This document shows, piece after piece, positions 11,176-24,200 of a DNA stretch of 64,000 nt. The stretch lies in contig CP038128.1 in NCBI GenBank assembly GCA_004519485.1, forward strand, positions 575,001 through 639,000, read 5' to 3'. Below the pieces are notes generated by a model that was given only the letters and a program-made list of their open reading frames with translations, was not told the DNA's origin and made no database searches. The stretch comes from Nannochloropsis oceanica. Taxonomy: Eukaryota; Sar; Eustigmatophyceae; Eustigmatales; Monodopsidaceae. Position numbers and translations under genes: made by a program. Positions within the stretch are counted from its first letter, which is position 1. Every line of letters begins with the position of its first letter.

Positions 11176-12504
11176 ATGCTACCCACCAACCGCCCCCCAA
11201 ACTCCAATGCAACCTATCATCGGTGGCACAATCTGGGATCTTCTATAAATGTCTCGTCATTTACCCCTCTCGAGCATCTCAACATGTCGGGACGAAGTCT
11301 CAGGATCCACAAGAATATGCTCAGCCAAGGAAGGACCCAGGTCATTGCACAGGTATGTTTAGCCTGAGGAGGAGGAGGAGGTGGAGAACAGAAGAACAAG
11401 AAGAAGAAGAAGGGAGAAGCCGGATGGAAAATTGAAGGTTAGATGAATGAGAAGGATTATGAGAAGAACAGCTGAAATGGTGATGGATGATGAAAGCAGG
11501 AATCCGGTGATGCAGACACACCCCTTCGATCATTACACGCCCCATAGGTCGCAGACTGCTTCATTGTCATCAGGTGTGACGACATGCTGTGTATCTGGGA
11601 CCAACATGCATTGCATGAGCGCATCCGCGTTGAGTCCTTCCTTAGGAATGTGAACCTTCCCCAGCAACAAATTATCCGACAGTCCATGAAACCCTTCAAA
11701 CCCCTCGTCTTCCCCAATTATCCGCCCGACGACCTGGAACTCCTTCGCAAACCTACCACGCGTGCCTTTCTCAACCGTTTTTGCCTTGATTTCCAACTTA
11801 TTAAGACCTCTGTCTTAGTCCGCACGCGGCCCATCATCGTCGAAGAACCACTGCCGGACGTGACCGAACTCTTACCTGCCTTGCTCCGAGATTTGCGCGA
11901 TATCCAAAGCCGACCTGGAGCAGACCCTATGCAGGTAATGATACGGTCTTATTCTATCTAAAGCCCACTTCCTGCCCGCAAGCACTAAGCCGGAGACTCG
12001 GGTTCAGGATCGCTCATATTAATGTTTCCACCAACCTATCCGTCCGTCCGTCCGTCCCTCCCCTCCCTTTTCCAGGCTCTCCCCCCCTGCATCCGGGACA
12101 TCCTCAGCTCCAAAGCCTGTCGTGGCGCTATTATGTTCCACACCAAGCTCAGTCGCTTCACCTGTAAACGACTTCTAATCGAAATCTCATCCACTTCTTT
12201 TCCGTTTAACTGCGCGCATGGCCGGCCCTCCGTCGTGCCATTGTGTTTGCTCGACCACGCTGCTGGAGGCTCTCCCTTGTCCTCATCCACGACCTCTTCC
12301 TTACCCTCATCCCTGCAGCAAACGATTGAAAAAATTGAGCGGCCCGGCAGAGGAGGTCAAGGGAGGAATGGGAGTAAGAGTAGGAGCAGCAGCTGTAGTA
12401 GCATGAATATGCCGTTGCGATTTCGTCTCGGGGGGAGCAGTGGAGGGCATTCGTTGTTAGCCCCTCACCTGGAGAGACTGCGTACGAAAGAGATAAGCAA
12501 CTAG
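11176..12504 (+). CDS. MLH3: MLH3-type MutL homolog, C-terminal endonuclease domain only
   Basis: MLH3 pairs with MLH1 in mismatch repair and meiotic crossover formation, and its C-terminal half is a metal-dependent nickase. Three exons join in phase 0: 11176-11352, 11548-11934 and 12076-12504, giving 330 residues. The sequence enters the family at HKNMLSQGRTQVIAQ, then VADCFIVI. It has a perfect endonuclease motif DQHALHERIRVE (DQHA-x2-E-x4-E), the second motif KACRGAIMF, and the third metal-site motif CAHGRPSVVPL. All catalytic and metal-binding signatures are present. What is missing is the whole N-terminal GHKL ATPase and transducer half (normally 330 or more residues): only about 45 residues precede the C-terminal domain, and a divergent kinase gene lies upstream. 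The last 85 residues are Ser/Gly-rich and less conserved. It may be a split gene whose ATPase half is encoded elsewhere, or a freestanding nuclease domain. Confidence 0.85.
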
Positions 12505-12620
12505 GAGATAGAAGAAAGGGGAAAGAAACGAGACGAAAGGATTAAGAAAGACGCGGCACTTATCTGCATTGCATGGCAATGCGCCTTGTCGCATATCCTA
12601 TCAAAACTATATTCGTACAC

Positions 12621-14420
12621 TCATTCATCCAAATCTTCTTTTTCACCACCACTCTCTCCATCCCTTAGCTTTCTCTCCTCCCCTTCCCCAGCCCGAGACG
12701 ACCACGCCAAGATGCACGAATTTTCCGGCGATACATCCGGCTCACAATATACGACACACTCTGCTTCTAACCCACTTGCTCGCAAAAACTGCAGTCGACC
12801 ATAGTCGATCAACCGTTTACACGCCCAGCCAATCTCAATCTTCTCCTCCCTGCTCAGGTCATTGTGTGAGGCAAACTCTTCCTCTTCCTCCTCCCTTCCC
12901 TCCTCCTCCCTTTTCTCTTCTTCCTCCCGGCCCTCTCCCTCAGCCTCCATTCTAGTGGTAGTAGTAGTAATAGTAGTAGTTGTTGTTGTTGGTATTGTTG
13001 CTGCTGCTGCTGCCGCCTTCCGTGCCCTGCTTTTATGCCGGTGACCCCTAGAGCTGGTCAAGGAGGGAACCCAACAAGCACTCTTTTGAGCCACCTCAAA
13101 ATCCGCCCTTGTCAGCTTTAATTCGTTCTCCCACGTTTCCATACCGACATAATCATCATAATTGCAGACATGATAACAGCAGGTTGCTATTACTACTCCT
13201 ACATTTACATCCTCTTTGATTTCTTGCTTTTCTCTCGTTCCATTTGCTTTATCTATATCGGCCAGTGCCGTCGTTGCTCCTTCTTCGGCTTTTTCTTCCA
13301 CTTTATCTTCCTTCCTCGTCTTGGTCTTGTCAGCCGCCTGAAGAAACTTAGCAATCGCACGCAATGACAAATCGGTAGCCACTCCACATACGTGCTTGCC
13401 CATGAACACTAAGGGAGGGGTCTGCGCCGCCACCGACGGGGACGAGGAGGAGGAGAAGGAGGACGGCGACGAAGAAGAAAGCGGGAGTCCCTTGATCCAT
13501 AAATCACGGATATCCAATCGATATCGCTCGAAGTAGGATCCCTCCCCCGTCCTTCGAAAGGGCGCGTCCGCCTTGAACTTAACACCTGATCTCTCGACCA
13601 GCATGACGCGAGCTTGGGGGAAAGCCAAATGAACAGCTTGTCCCAAAGTCCCTCGGCCGGCACCCATTTCTACGCACGTACTCCGATTGTATAAAAGGCC
13701 GCGGCGGTTTAAATGGGAAACAAGAGACGCTTGTTGGATGACATGCCGCGCTTTTGCTTCGCTGGTCACGTTGTTGCTTTCAATGCTGGCGAGGATTTTC
13801 GTGGCTACTGGTCCCTTGATTAATTGCTCGATCACGTCGCCCCGAGGATGAGGTCGCTTTTCCGAAGCTAGGTGGCGAGCTTTGGCAAAGAGGGCGCGGG
13901 CTTCTTCTACTGTGAGGGTGGATACAGTGGCAGAAGGGGGGGATGCGTGTGTGGCTCTACCAGCAGCACCACTGTTGGCCCCCACTCGATAGAACGGTTG
14001 ACGTTCCAAGCCTCGCATCTCCTTCTTAACATTGCACACCTTGAGATGTGCGTTGAGCTCGCGTTCGTACACAGTGTGTTTGGGATCCAAAGGGCAAGGC
14101 AGGCGGCGTTGTCCGCCCCGTTTCTCCTGAGTTTTGCTCCGCGTGGGCTTGGCATCGTCGTCGTCGTGCCCCGCAGCAAGGTGTTGATGGTTCCCACACC
14201 AGACTGAGTCAGGCAGTCGAGGCACGGTACAGTAGCGCATTTTCCTCTTAAGGAAGAAGGAGCAGCGGTCTGGCTTGGGGGCATAGAGAGGGATAAGCCC
14301 GGGGGTATCGGTGGTGGAAGTGGTGGACGATGATGACGCAGATGGTAGCGCTGGTGATATTGGTGTAACATTGACCTTAATGGCGTCTGATTCAGAAACA
14401 GGAGGTGAAACGCTCTCCAT
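12621..14420 (-). CDS. TRM13: tRNA:m4X modification enzyme TRM13 (2'-O-methyltransferase)
   Basis: TRM13 methylates the ribose at position 4 of tRNA-Gly, -Pro and -His acceptor stems using S-adenosylmethionine. A single exon of 599 codons runs from the ATG at 14420. Residues about 52-80 hold a Cys-rich zinc finger (RCSFFLKRKMRYC to WCGNHQH). Residues about 108-131 hold the CHHC finger CPLDPKHTVYE..L..HLKVCN. The methyltransferase follows with motif I EMGAGRGTLGQA near residue 256. The TRM13 hallmarks GKHVCGVATDLSLR and CCYHVCNYDDYVG come next, then a C-terminal EKIEIGWACKRLIDYGR. Low-complexity insertions (Ser, Thr and Glu runs) make it longer than yeast TRM13 (about 476 residues). It lies tail to tail with the MLH3-like gene, 116 nt apart. 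The high match over the whole domain order makes the call secure. Confidence 0.95.
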   Translation of the reverse strand: MESVSPPVSESDAIKVNVTPISPALPSASSSSTTSTTDTPGLIPLYAPKPDRCSFFLKRKMRYCTVPRLPDSVWCGNHQHLAAGHDDDDAKPTRSKTQEKRGGQRRLPCPLDPKHTVYERELNAHLKVCNVKKEMRGLERQPFYRVGANSGAAGRATHASPPSATVSTLTVEEARALFAKARHLASEKRPHPRGDVIEQLIKGPVATKILASIESNNVTSEAKARHVIQQASLVSHLNRRGLLYNRSTCVEMGAGRGTLGQAVHLAFPQARVMLVERSGVKFKADAPFRRTGEGSYFERYRLDIRDLWIKGLPLSSSSPSSFSSSSSPSVAAQTPPLVFMGKHVCGVATDLSLRAIAKFLQAADKTKTRKEDKVEEKAEEGATTALADIDKANGTREKQEIKEDVNVGVVIATCCYHVCNYDDYVGMETWENELKLTRADFEVAQKSACWVPSLTSSRGHRHKSRARKAAAAAATIPTTTTTTITTTTTRMEAEGEGREEEEKREEEGREEEEEEFASHNDLSREEKIEIGWACKRLIDYGRLQFLRASGLEAECVVYCEPDVSPENSCILAWSSRAGEGEERKLRDGESGGEKEDLDE

Positions 14421-15229
14421 CGCATTCTGCGGCTTTGAGGAGGGATAGATTTATCAAAGGTTGTGGCGTGGATTTGTTTGGCTAGGTTGATCAGCCACGA
14501 CACAGAGCATCGAGTCTACGTTCCCGAATAATAACTCGCGGTCACCGACCTTTACCCCCTCGATTTCTTTCCTGGCTAAAACAGACGTTCAAGAACAACT
14601 CAGACGATTTACCATCACAAGCATGAGGACAAAACTAGCCAAAGGCTCAACCTTGTCGACCTTTTCGGGATCCCTTTAGAAGAAAATCAGCCCTCTGGAT
14701 TAGAGCCACAGCACAGAACATGCAGAAATGAATGAGAAATGAAAAATTAAATGAGACTGTGCTGCGAGTAGCCAGACAGAGGATAGGAAGGCGCAGAGTC
14801 GAAGAAAATTAAGGTAATACAACAAGCTGAGCTTTATGAAAGCCCGCCACGTTATGATGGTTCATGAGCGCTGCATAGGAGAAAAGGAGGATAATAAAAG
14901 AACAAAAAGCAGCGAGCTTAATACCAATGTGCGGTAGAAAAATCGCCCCAAAAAGAGATAAATATTTATGACCGATCCCTTTGTTCCAAATTTCGAAACC
15001 TATTTGCGCTTTCCAAAATAGTGTGTCATATCGTTCGATTCTACTATCACATCCAATTTCTTATCTGTCTACCACAGGATCACATTTACATTACAAACAG
15101 TTTGTTTTTTACTTGCATTTCTTTGATCTCCCCTGATCCTTCTCCTCGTCCACATCCCTAATCATCTTTTTCTCCCTTCACATTCTTACACCACTCCTCC
15201 TCGTCCTCCTCCGTACACACATCTCTTTC
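14421..15229. other. Intergenic, AT-richer spacer, nothing recognised
   Basis: Between the TRM13 start and the BEACH-gene stop, both on the minus strand. It should contain the TRM13 promoter and the BEACH 3' UTR. No open frame of note, RNA gene or repeat could be seen; the 14650-15130 part is visibly richer in A and T than the genes beside it. Confidence 0.55.
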
Positions 15230-18200
15230 CTACATTTTCCTCGCCGTCAATGCCAACTCCATAATCTCCTTCTCCGGCAACTGGTCCAAACGCACTGACG
15301 CCCACCTCGAGCAGCGCCCCATTGCATCCCCCACAGCCAAATCCCGCTGATCCCTTCCCACGCGAATCGCTGTGATCGACGCCGTATGAACGCCTTGCAA
15401 AATTTGCATCACCCTAAGCTGTCGTCCCTGCGTGGTGCCCGTATTACTGCCCACGTCCACCTCCTCCTCCCCACTGTTACTCTCATCCCCGGAACTTTTA
15501 CATACTCTATCCCTTCTTCCTCCTTCTCCTCCTCCTCCTGGACTTCCTTCCCCCGCCATTGCCACCACCGCCGCTGTTACCTCTCCATCAATAACAGACC
15601 GACCCGGCATATCATCCGACAAATTCTGCAATCCCCACAAGCAAAGTTTCCCATTGTCATGTCCCGTCACTGCCACAACACCATTCTGCCACTCGGGACA
15701 GTCAGTAGCCACCACACATGTGGGCACCTCCTTCACTACCGCAATCGCTGATACCTGCGCTAACGGCTCGCCTGTCACGCTCCACACCCTAATATCCACC
15801 CCTCCCAACGTCACCATGTCCCCTGTTCGTTTGTTTATCGACACAGACGTAACAGGAGAGGCGTGGCCCACCAACACTCGCTGAGAAGTGAAATCACGCA
15901 CGTCCCATGCAACTGCCAAACGGTCTGCTCCTCCACTGAGCAAAATACCGAGCTGCGCAGCCACATCAACACACAATATCTCATTTGAATGCCCACACAA
16001 TGTCGCCTGCAACGACAAGGTCTTCCCTCCACCCCCACTCGCCGAGTGTAATTGTGGAGGCTGTGCATAAGCCTGCTGCTTCGACATACACCAAACGCGG
16101 ATTGTTGAGTCCTTACTTCCCGTCACGGCTAGCTCGCCCGCCTCGTCCAACGCAAGACAATTTACCGCTCCCAAATGCAGTTGCTCATGCACACTCACCA
16201 CCCGATCTATATACTGGTGCCTCGTTGTCGGCACAGCCACGCGGAATGCCAGCCCATAATCAGGTGAGCCGTACCGAGCATACTTAACTAAATTGGGGGG
16301 GACTAACGCACAATCCAACCCTACTCCAACCGCTCGATCCTTGACGGTCCACACGTCCCCCACGGGCTGCACCGCGCTCGGAATAGCCCCTCCATAGGGC
16401 GCGCCAAGTTGCGCAGTGGAGGTGGGACGCAAAGCGATCGTTTGAGGGGCACCGACGATGCAGAGGGAAGGAGTCGTGTACTGATGCCAAGCCAGGGATG
16501 AAGGATCAATATACCGCGGTACAATGGATCCACTGCTACTGCTGCTATTTGAGACGTAACCAGCAATGCTACTCCCGCCTAAGCCAGCAACCGCTGCAGT
16601 ACCACCAGTCAAAGTCACGCTCCCTTCATCTTGCTGAAAGCTCTGAAGAGGCACCGGCACCCGTCTGACGGGATGTGGGCGTTTGAAAAGCCGACTAGGG
16701 GTCTGCCCAAAATTATGAATCTGAGCGATTGTCGCCTCCCGAATGACGGGGTCCTGTATCGCATCAATGTCTACCACCCCTTCATACGTCAAATGCACAA
16801 ACAAGTTCTGCGCTTCCACCGCCTCTGGCCCCGTTTGTTTACACCCAAAAATCAGATCAATCCAATAGGATAAGTTCTCGCTTACGTACTTGCTCTCCAA
16901 GGCCATCCGCTGCAAGCGCACAAACTCCCTCGCGTCGCCCTTCGCCCATGGAGGGAGCATCACATGATTCACCGCCAGGCCCTTCTGCAACCACCCATAA
17001 TCGAACTGGTTATGATTCGTCAAGAACTCAGGTAGGTAAAAAAATTCCGGGATCAGCTCCCGGACATCTTGCAAATTCTCCCTCGACGCGCTATCCCAAC
17101 TACTTTTAATGTCGCGGAACAGCCGATCCGCCTTGTCGAACTTGCCCCCCTGCAACTGCAGATGCAACCGGGCGTACGGCTCCAGCCTCAATAAATAATA
17201 CAACACATACCCTGCACAACTGTAATGTGTCCCGTAGTGAAACGGGGGCGCCTCCCCTGCGGCCTCTTCCGGGCTCAGGTCCTCCACCAATGATGCAAGC
17301 TGATCAAACCTCTCCCTAAACTGTTTCGCCCTCGTTTCACCCAACGCTCCCATAGGCTTCCGCAAATCACGATACACACTCGGGTTGTTCAGGTCCAAAT
17401 CTACAGACGTGTAATCCGACAAAACCCAAGGAAAAACCGGATATTGAGTCAAATCATGAACAGATCGTCCAGCTAAAGCATTTAAATGCATGAGATACTC
17501 AAAATTCGTCATCCGTCCATTTTGCCACTTGCTAGTCAACTGCTGGCGCCAATGCGCCATGAACCTCTTATAATTAATGCGTCCTCCCCCTCCCAACTTC
17601 TGCAATGCCCCATCCTGGTTGTTACTCCAAAACACGCTTTTGACTAGCGGTGCGTCCATTACCAAATCAACTACTTGGGTCTGCTCATCCGGCGTCTGTA
17701 ATGCCACTAGGAAACTCTTTCCATCTACATCAAAAAACTCGATGGCGACATGCCTAAATTGATACCGACGCTTATACAAGATCTTCAACCGATCAAAACG
17801 CATCCGTTCCACATGAGGGGGGTTCTCCAAGTCAAAACCTATCCTTCCTAAGCTCGCAGTAGCCTTAGCGAAGCCTTCGTCCTCTTCTGTCCCCTGGTAA
17901 TAAGGGACTTTGCGAATGGAGCTGGTGGAGGGCAAGGGGGGGTTGTTTAGCGTCTTCATGCATGTGGCTGCGGCTGAGGGTCGGCAACCATCTCTTTGTA
18001 TATCAGACGCGCGGAGGTAGACGTTGAAACGATGGTCCAGGTCTTCCGTGGAGAAGGAGGAGGTGGTAGGAGTGGTGGAGGAGGTGAAGGATTGGGCTGC
18101 TGAATTGCTAACGCCTGTGTCTTTCCCCCCGATAATACCACTCACAACTTGTTGCGGTATCGAGGAACTGCTTCTATAGGTGCCACTGCTATCAGTAATG

Positions 18201-21200
18201 CTGGTGCTACTAGTGGCGCCGCTAAACGTGGCATTCGAATTAGAATAGGCGGTCGAAGAAAGAGCAACGCGCTTGATGCTGATACAGCTGCCAGATGACG
18301 ACCCTTCCCCCCCCGCGACTTTAGCAAAGCCATCCACGATCACCAAGCCATGCCGACAGAACAACAACAACGCCGGATTGACTTCTAAGCCCGTACACCG
18401 CTGTACGTTGTACAGTCTCAAAATTGGTCCGTCGCTCTCATCCACGAAACCAGCAATCAACTCATTCGCTACCAAATCTCCATCGTTGCTCTCCGAGCAT
18501 GCGGCTGCTGCTTCCATGGCAAGCAAAGCCAAAGAACCCGACGTATTTGATTGATGAGACGAATCAATATCTGCCATAGATACCTGCGTTCGTAGAGCAG
18601 GGGGCAAGGTGGAGCTAGATGTGTCTTGAGACTCATCATGGATCAGGTCCAATGGCGCCGAGGTGCTGCTTCCTCCTCCGCTGCGACTATCGCCGACAAT
18701 ATTCACGCTGTCACCCAAGGCCGTGCCTATCCTCCCTCCCGCCTTCATCGCCACCACCGTGTCGTTGAAAGGACAAGCTGTCGCGCCTAAATCCAGCGAA
18801 TCGGCCGTCATTTCCCTTCCCGAAAATGATGTCTTAGTCTCCGAGCTCACTTCATCCCGCTCGCCCTCGCCTCTGCTTTCATCTGGAGAGCTTCCGGCCA
18901 AGCTTAAGGACCGATCCTCTTCCCGCTTTCTTCGTTCTACTCTTTTAGCTAGTTTCTTACCCGTCTTCTCCTCTTCCTTCTTCTCCCCCACCGTCGTATC
19001 CACGTCCGAGATCAGCTGGCTATCATCCGCCGCCCGATTTAGCACCCCTGGCAGCTCGACAAGCCCCTTTTTTCCATCCTCACTCTCATACAAATCAATC
19101 AGATCCTCCTCATCATACTCCTCATCATGCCTTCTATATCCCTTTACTTTCTCTCCCCCTCGACCGACCCCCGAATGCATATGTACCAGCGCCACCTGCT
19201 TGATCAACTTCGTCGTCGCTCTCAAGTCGAAATCTACATCCTGCATCAACATCCCCTCTAGGGACGACGCTGATAGAGACCCAACTAATGACGCACTTCC
19301 CGCTTCTCCCTCCTCACCTCCTTCCCCACCACCCGTACTACTGCACCTCCCAGGTGGCGTACACACACTTCTTTCTCCTGCGCCTTCCCCATTCCCACCC
19401 TCCAGCTTTCCTTCCTCCTCATCGTCCTCCCACTCCTCTTCCTTCACCTCCTTTCCCTCCTCCCCCCCCTTTTCCTCCTCTTCTAAAGCAGCGACCACAC
19501 CAGAAGGCAACTGACCGGTTACAAATGGCTCGAGGACCGGCCGTTCCATCACGTTGTACACCTCCTCAAACTCATAATTCCTCTTCATCCTCCTCCGCAT
19601 CCTTTCCGGACCCTCAGTCAAATCAAGCCTCCACATAAAATTCTGGTGTAACGATCTCGTGGCTGCTTCCTTCGCATCCGGGCTTGCAGTAGCCCATCGA
19701 TTCTCCTCCTTTCCTTTGTGGACATCCACGCCTTCCCATACCGAGACCACACCTCGGAGGGAACACAAGACCTCCTTCCAATGCATGGAGCCATTAGCAA
19801 TATCAGCCAGACCGGATCGAATAATATGCTGATGGAAATTAATGAAAGTCTCAAACGCCTTCCGCACATTCAATTGCTCACCCCTTGTCAGACGCGCGTG
19901 CGCCGAGGACTGCCCGAGTGAGAAAGCAGGGACCTTGGCTGCTTGTAAGCGATTGAGCACGTCTACTGTAGGAATCATGTCATCAGGCAAAAGCATATCC
20001 GCTTTATCCCGCAACATACCGAAAACCTGTGTTACCTCCTCCCCAGCCTCAGCACTCGAGAACCACTCCTCGAACCGTTCCAAGCGGGCATCAGCCTCCA
20101 CTTCTCCCCTTCCCATCCCCTCTTCCCCTACACCAGAAGACAAAAGAAGAAAGCCCCGGCTGTAAATATCCAAGATTTTTTTCTCCTTTCCTCCACTCTT
20201 GCCCTGCTTCTCCCTGACCTCAAAGCTCAACAGCTCAGCCATGACATTCTGCCGTTGCTTCAGCAAAACTTCACACACCCTCGCCGCCAACCTCCGCCGG
20301 CCATACCGCCCTCCCTCACTCCCACACAGCAAGAACACCCTCAGCTCTGACAAAAGACAAGCCACAAACGGCTCGTCTTTATCCGGACCAAACTGCGCAC
20401 ACAAATCATGCACTCGACTCAACACAGACGACATAGAATTCACCGGCTGGGACAAATCTGACGGTGTGGAGGGTATGCTCAGCGTCACAGACGCACCACC
20501 AGCACCAGCACTGCCCACATTAATTGGCACATCAATTCCTGTCTCATCCAGAGGCAAATTTGGTGCAAAAGTCTTGCGCCACTTTCCTCCATGAGTAGAA
20601 GATAGTACGCCCCCTCCCACACCTGCGCGCGTGCTAGGCGGCAATCCCCCCGCTCCTCCCGTACTGACCCCACTCAGGCCTAGACTAGCCGTCCCTCTCA
20701 CCGGCCTTTTGGTATGGGAAAGGAGGAGGTGTAGATGAGCATGTATGGCAGCAAGGATCGCCTCGGACTCCCGGGTGGCGTCTACGTAACGAGCAGCCCG
20801 ACGGAGCGCCACTACGGAAAAGGCCTGTCCAATAGAAATCGCATTAGCAAGCAGCAGTTGCTGCAGATCGCTTCCCAAGCTTTTGTTAATCCGCGTTCCA
20901 GAAATCTCTCTTGCTGCCTTCAAGCAGAGCTCCAAGGCCGTGGCAAGCAGAGGGGGAGGGAGGAGGCCCTTTTGCGCGACCTCGAACAAGACACTACAGA
21001 CCGCTACGGTATTTCCCACGAGAATGCCATCCCCCGACCTGAGAGCCTCCTTTATCAAATCCGTGAGAAGCACCAAAAAAGTTTGGTAGAAAGCAAAAAT
21101 ATGGGCGTCCATCGCTGTGTGTGGAAATGCTAAAAAGGCCTCCCGGACGAGGGCGTGTGCCGAGGTGGAATCAGACGCTGCTTGGCCTGTAGGGGTCAAG

Positions 21201-24200
21201 AAGGAGTCGCGGAGGACCAGCTTCAGAAGCAAGAGCAGCCGCTGGGCTTCTGCTCCTTCGAAATTATGGCGAGCGTCGACACTGCTGCGGGACGTGGAGA
21301 AGGAAGAGTCCGTCGTCGTAAATCGGCGGCTGCTGCTGTTGCTGCTGTTGCTGCTGGTAGTGCCGGGCGTAGGCGGCAAGCTGCTGCCACCACCGTTGAA
21401 GCCGTCGGCTAATGGAAGCAATTCTTCCTTAAAGGTATCACCCAACACGGGCTCTGCCGCCGCTGTTGTTGCTGCTGCTTCTGCCGTTGCTGTCACTGAT
21501 GCTTTTGCTGTTTTCCTCCCTCCTGCATTTTGCTGCTGCAACAGATCCACAACATCCGCACAGGCAAAGATACTCTGCACCACGGGAATGATAAACTCCT
21601 TGCTCTTACTTGCTTCCATAAACGACATGCTCCCTTGCAAAGCCTCTTTTAAAGCCCCAAGCGTCTCCTCTACGCAATATATCGCCCGCACCCGCACCTC
21701 TCCATCTTCCTCAGTCAGCCCCAACAGCAAATTTCGGTTCAAATTCTCCATCAGAGCCGTCATAAGTGCACCAAAAAGCGGTCGGCACAGCCTATGCATA
21801 CTCTCTTCACCCGAGACCAGCGATTCCAGCAGCGCGTTTAGTCGTGTCTGTTTCAAGTCAGGCAAAGGAGGGACTTGGCTCATGGGCATTCCTACCACCA
21901 TCGCAAAGAGAGGAAGCAACACAATGGGCGACGAGCTGATTCGCGGCAAGGACGAGGCCAAGGTACCAAAGCCCGTATCATACTCCGCAAAATCTGCCAC
22001 GAAATCTTCTCGTTCCTGAAATAAGATAAAGAGCGCTCGCAACGTCAGAGAGATAGAGAGGGCATCCCGACAGGAATCCAGCATGGAATGAAACCAATCC
22101 GGGGACAAACAGCGGGAGAAGGCCTTCAAAATCTCTTGCCGATCCTCCGGAAACACAACTCTAGCCGCTGCCGCTGCCGCTGCACCCGCACCTTCACTGC
22201 ACTGACTCTTACTCCTGCTCGAGCCTGAACCACTCCCTGCCCGACCTGCACCGGCCAGACTACCACTGCTCCCACCACTACCACCAACAGGCTTACCCAC
22301 CAGTCGCTCAGTCTCAAGGGAGAAGAAACCCATCACCTTTTTCACCACCCCTTGAGCACCCCCTCCGCTGGACTGGCGGATTCTATCGTGTTGGCGAGTG
22401 AGAACCTTGATGAGGATTTCGAGGAGGTATATACGGACAATGCTCTGAGCACTTAGAACACCCTTGGCTCCGTTCAGGGCGGAGACCTTCACTACCTCCA
22501 CTATCGGGTGGAGCGATGATTTAAGGGTAGTGGTGGCGATGCTGTTAATGCTGACACCGTCGGTGGTGGTGGAGGTGAATTTTTCGCTGCTAGGGCGTTG
22601 CGCGACAGTGGAAAGCAGGACGGAAGCCATGTCATTCACGTCGTTCTCGGCTACTCGCGTGAGGAGAAGGCGTTGCAGCAGCTCGCCGCAGCGCGTCAAG
22701 AGCTTGTCCGGGAGGGCTGCGCTGGTCCTAGCCCAATGAGCGTCTTCGAGACTGATACGGGGGAGGACCCAACCACCCGCTTGTCCTGCACTAGAGAGTT
22801 TGGCGGCTTGCATCATCACACTTAAGGTCCACCGGACGAGGCCAAGGGAATGCAGTCGGTAGGCATTGAAGACAGCGTTCGGGTTTTGGGGTGCCACCAG
22901 CCCATTGAGCTCTTTGAGGAGGGCAATGACGATGGCACGGTCGTTGCTGCCCCCCCAGAGCTCCCAGTTTAGTACCAGGTACTTCAGGGCAGCGGCATCC
23001 ACGAGGACCTTTGATGAGGAGAAAAAGGAGGAAGGGGCGGAGGAGGCCGTGGTGAAAGAAAAGGAGGCGGCGCTTTCGTCCATGATATGGCCATGGCCTG
23101 GGGAAGGAGAGGGTGGAAATACAGCAGAAGTGGCTGCTTGTTCTTGTGTTGATGCTCCTCGAGACCGCGAGTCGTGCTTTGCCTTGGTTTTGGTATCAAC
23201 AGCAAGGGCAACACACGCCCGCAAGACGTCAGGAGAAAATAAGTGCTTCTTCCTGGCCAACAGGAAGACCATCACTCGATACCCACTTCCTTGCATGCAC
23301 TCAAGATTCGCCGTGTGCCCCCGACAGAAAACTTTCACAAGTTCCAACACCACACACAAAGCCGTCGGGGAATCCGCCACCTCCAACAAAGGAAACAGAA
23401 TCTGTGGTCCAGCAATTCCAAAGACACTATCAGAAATGCTCAGCGGGTTCATCAGAGCCCCATCTCCAAAGACCACCCCCCACTGTGCACGGCCATCCTC
23501 GCATAGATGCCCGATGGTATTTACTAACCGATAGCATGGTTCGTGGTAAATATCCAAGTTCTGGTGCGACGTCCCCGAGAGGTTACGAGGAGTTATTTCA
23601 CAAGGCGAAGCATGACCAGCATGGAACGAAAATACGACCTGCTCCAACGGAATGCGCAATGAGAGAAGAGCAGCCAGTCCCTCCTCCCTCGTGCGACGAT
23701 GATCCATACGTAATACATCTTGAAGCCCCCTTGCCAGCAGCGCAGAGGTCGTCTCCCCTCCCCCTGTAGAAGCAGCAGCAGCAGCAGTCGGAGCGGCCCC
23801 GCCTCTGTGCAGCCGGGCCAGGAGTGCCGTGACGATTGCTTGGATGTTGCTATGGACGGGCCTTTCGCCCTGAAAGCTTCCTACATAGGAAGGTCCGGTC
23901 GCATAAATGGCAACAGCTGCTTGTGGGACAGGGAGGGCTTCAAGGGTAAGAATGACGGGCCCCAAATGCCATATGGGGGCAACGGCGCCACGGAGAACGC
24001 TTTCGTTGACCTTGAGAGTATCGGGAAGAGGCACACCAATAAAGCACCGGCTGGTTGGGGACTCAAGGAAGGAAACATGGTCAGTTTTGAAGGCCTCCGC
24101 GACCTCAATTCCATTTAGGTAGACAGCAAGAGTGTTCTTGGTATTCGAGAGGAGATTACGTGCCCGTCGGTGGACGAGCATAAAGTGATGCCATTGCCCG

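Noticed and set aside
18663-19514. 283-codon plus-strand frame inside the BEACH gene, and others such as 21117-22019
   Set aside because: Antisense shadows of the Ser/Gly-rich parts of the BEACH frame; no family features.
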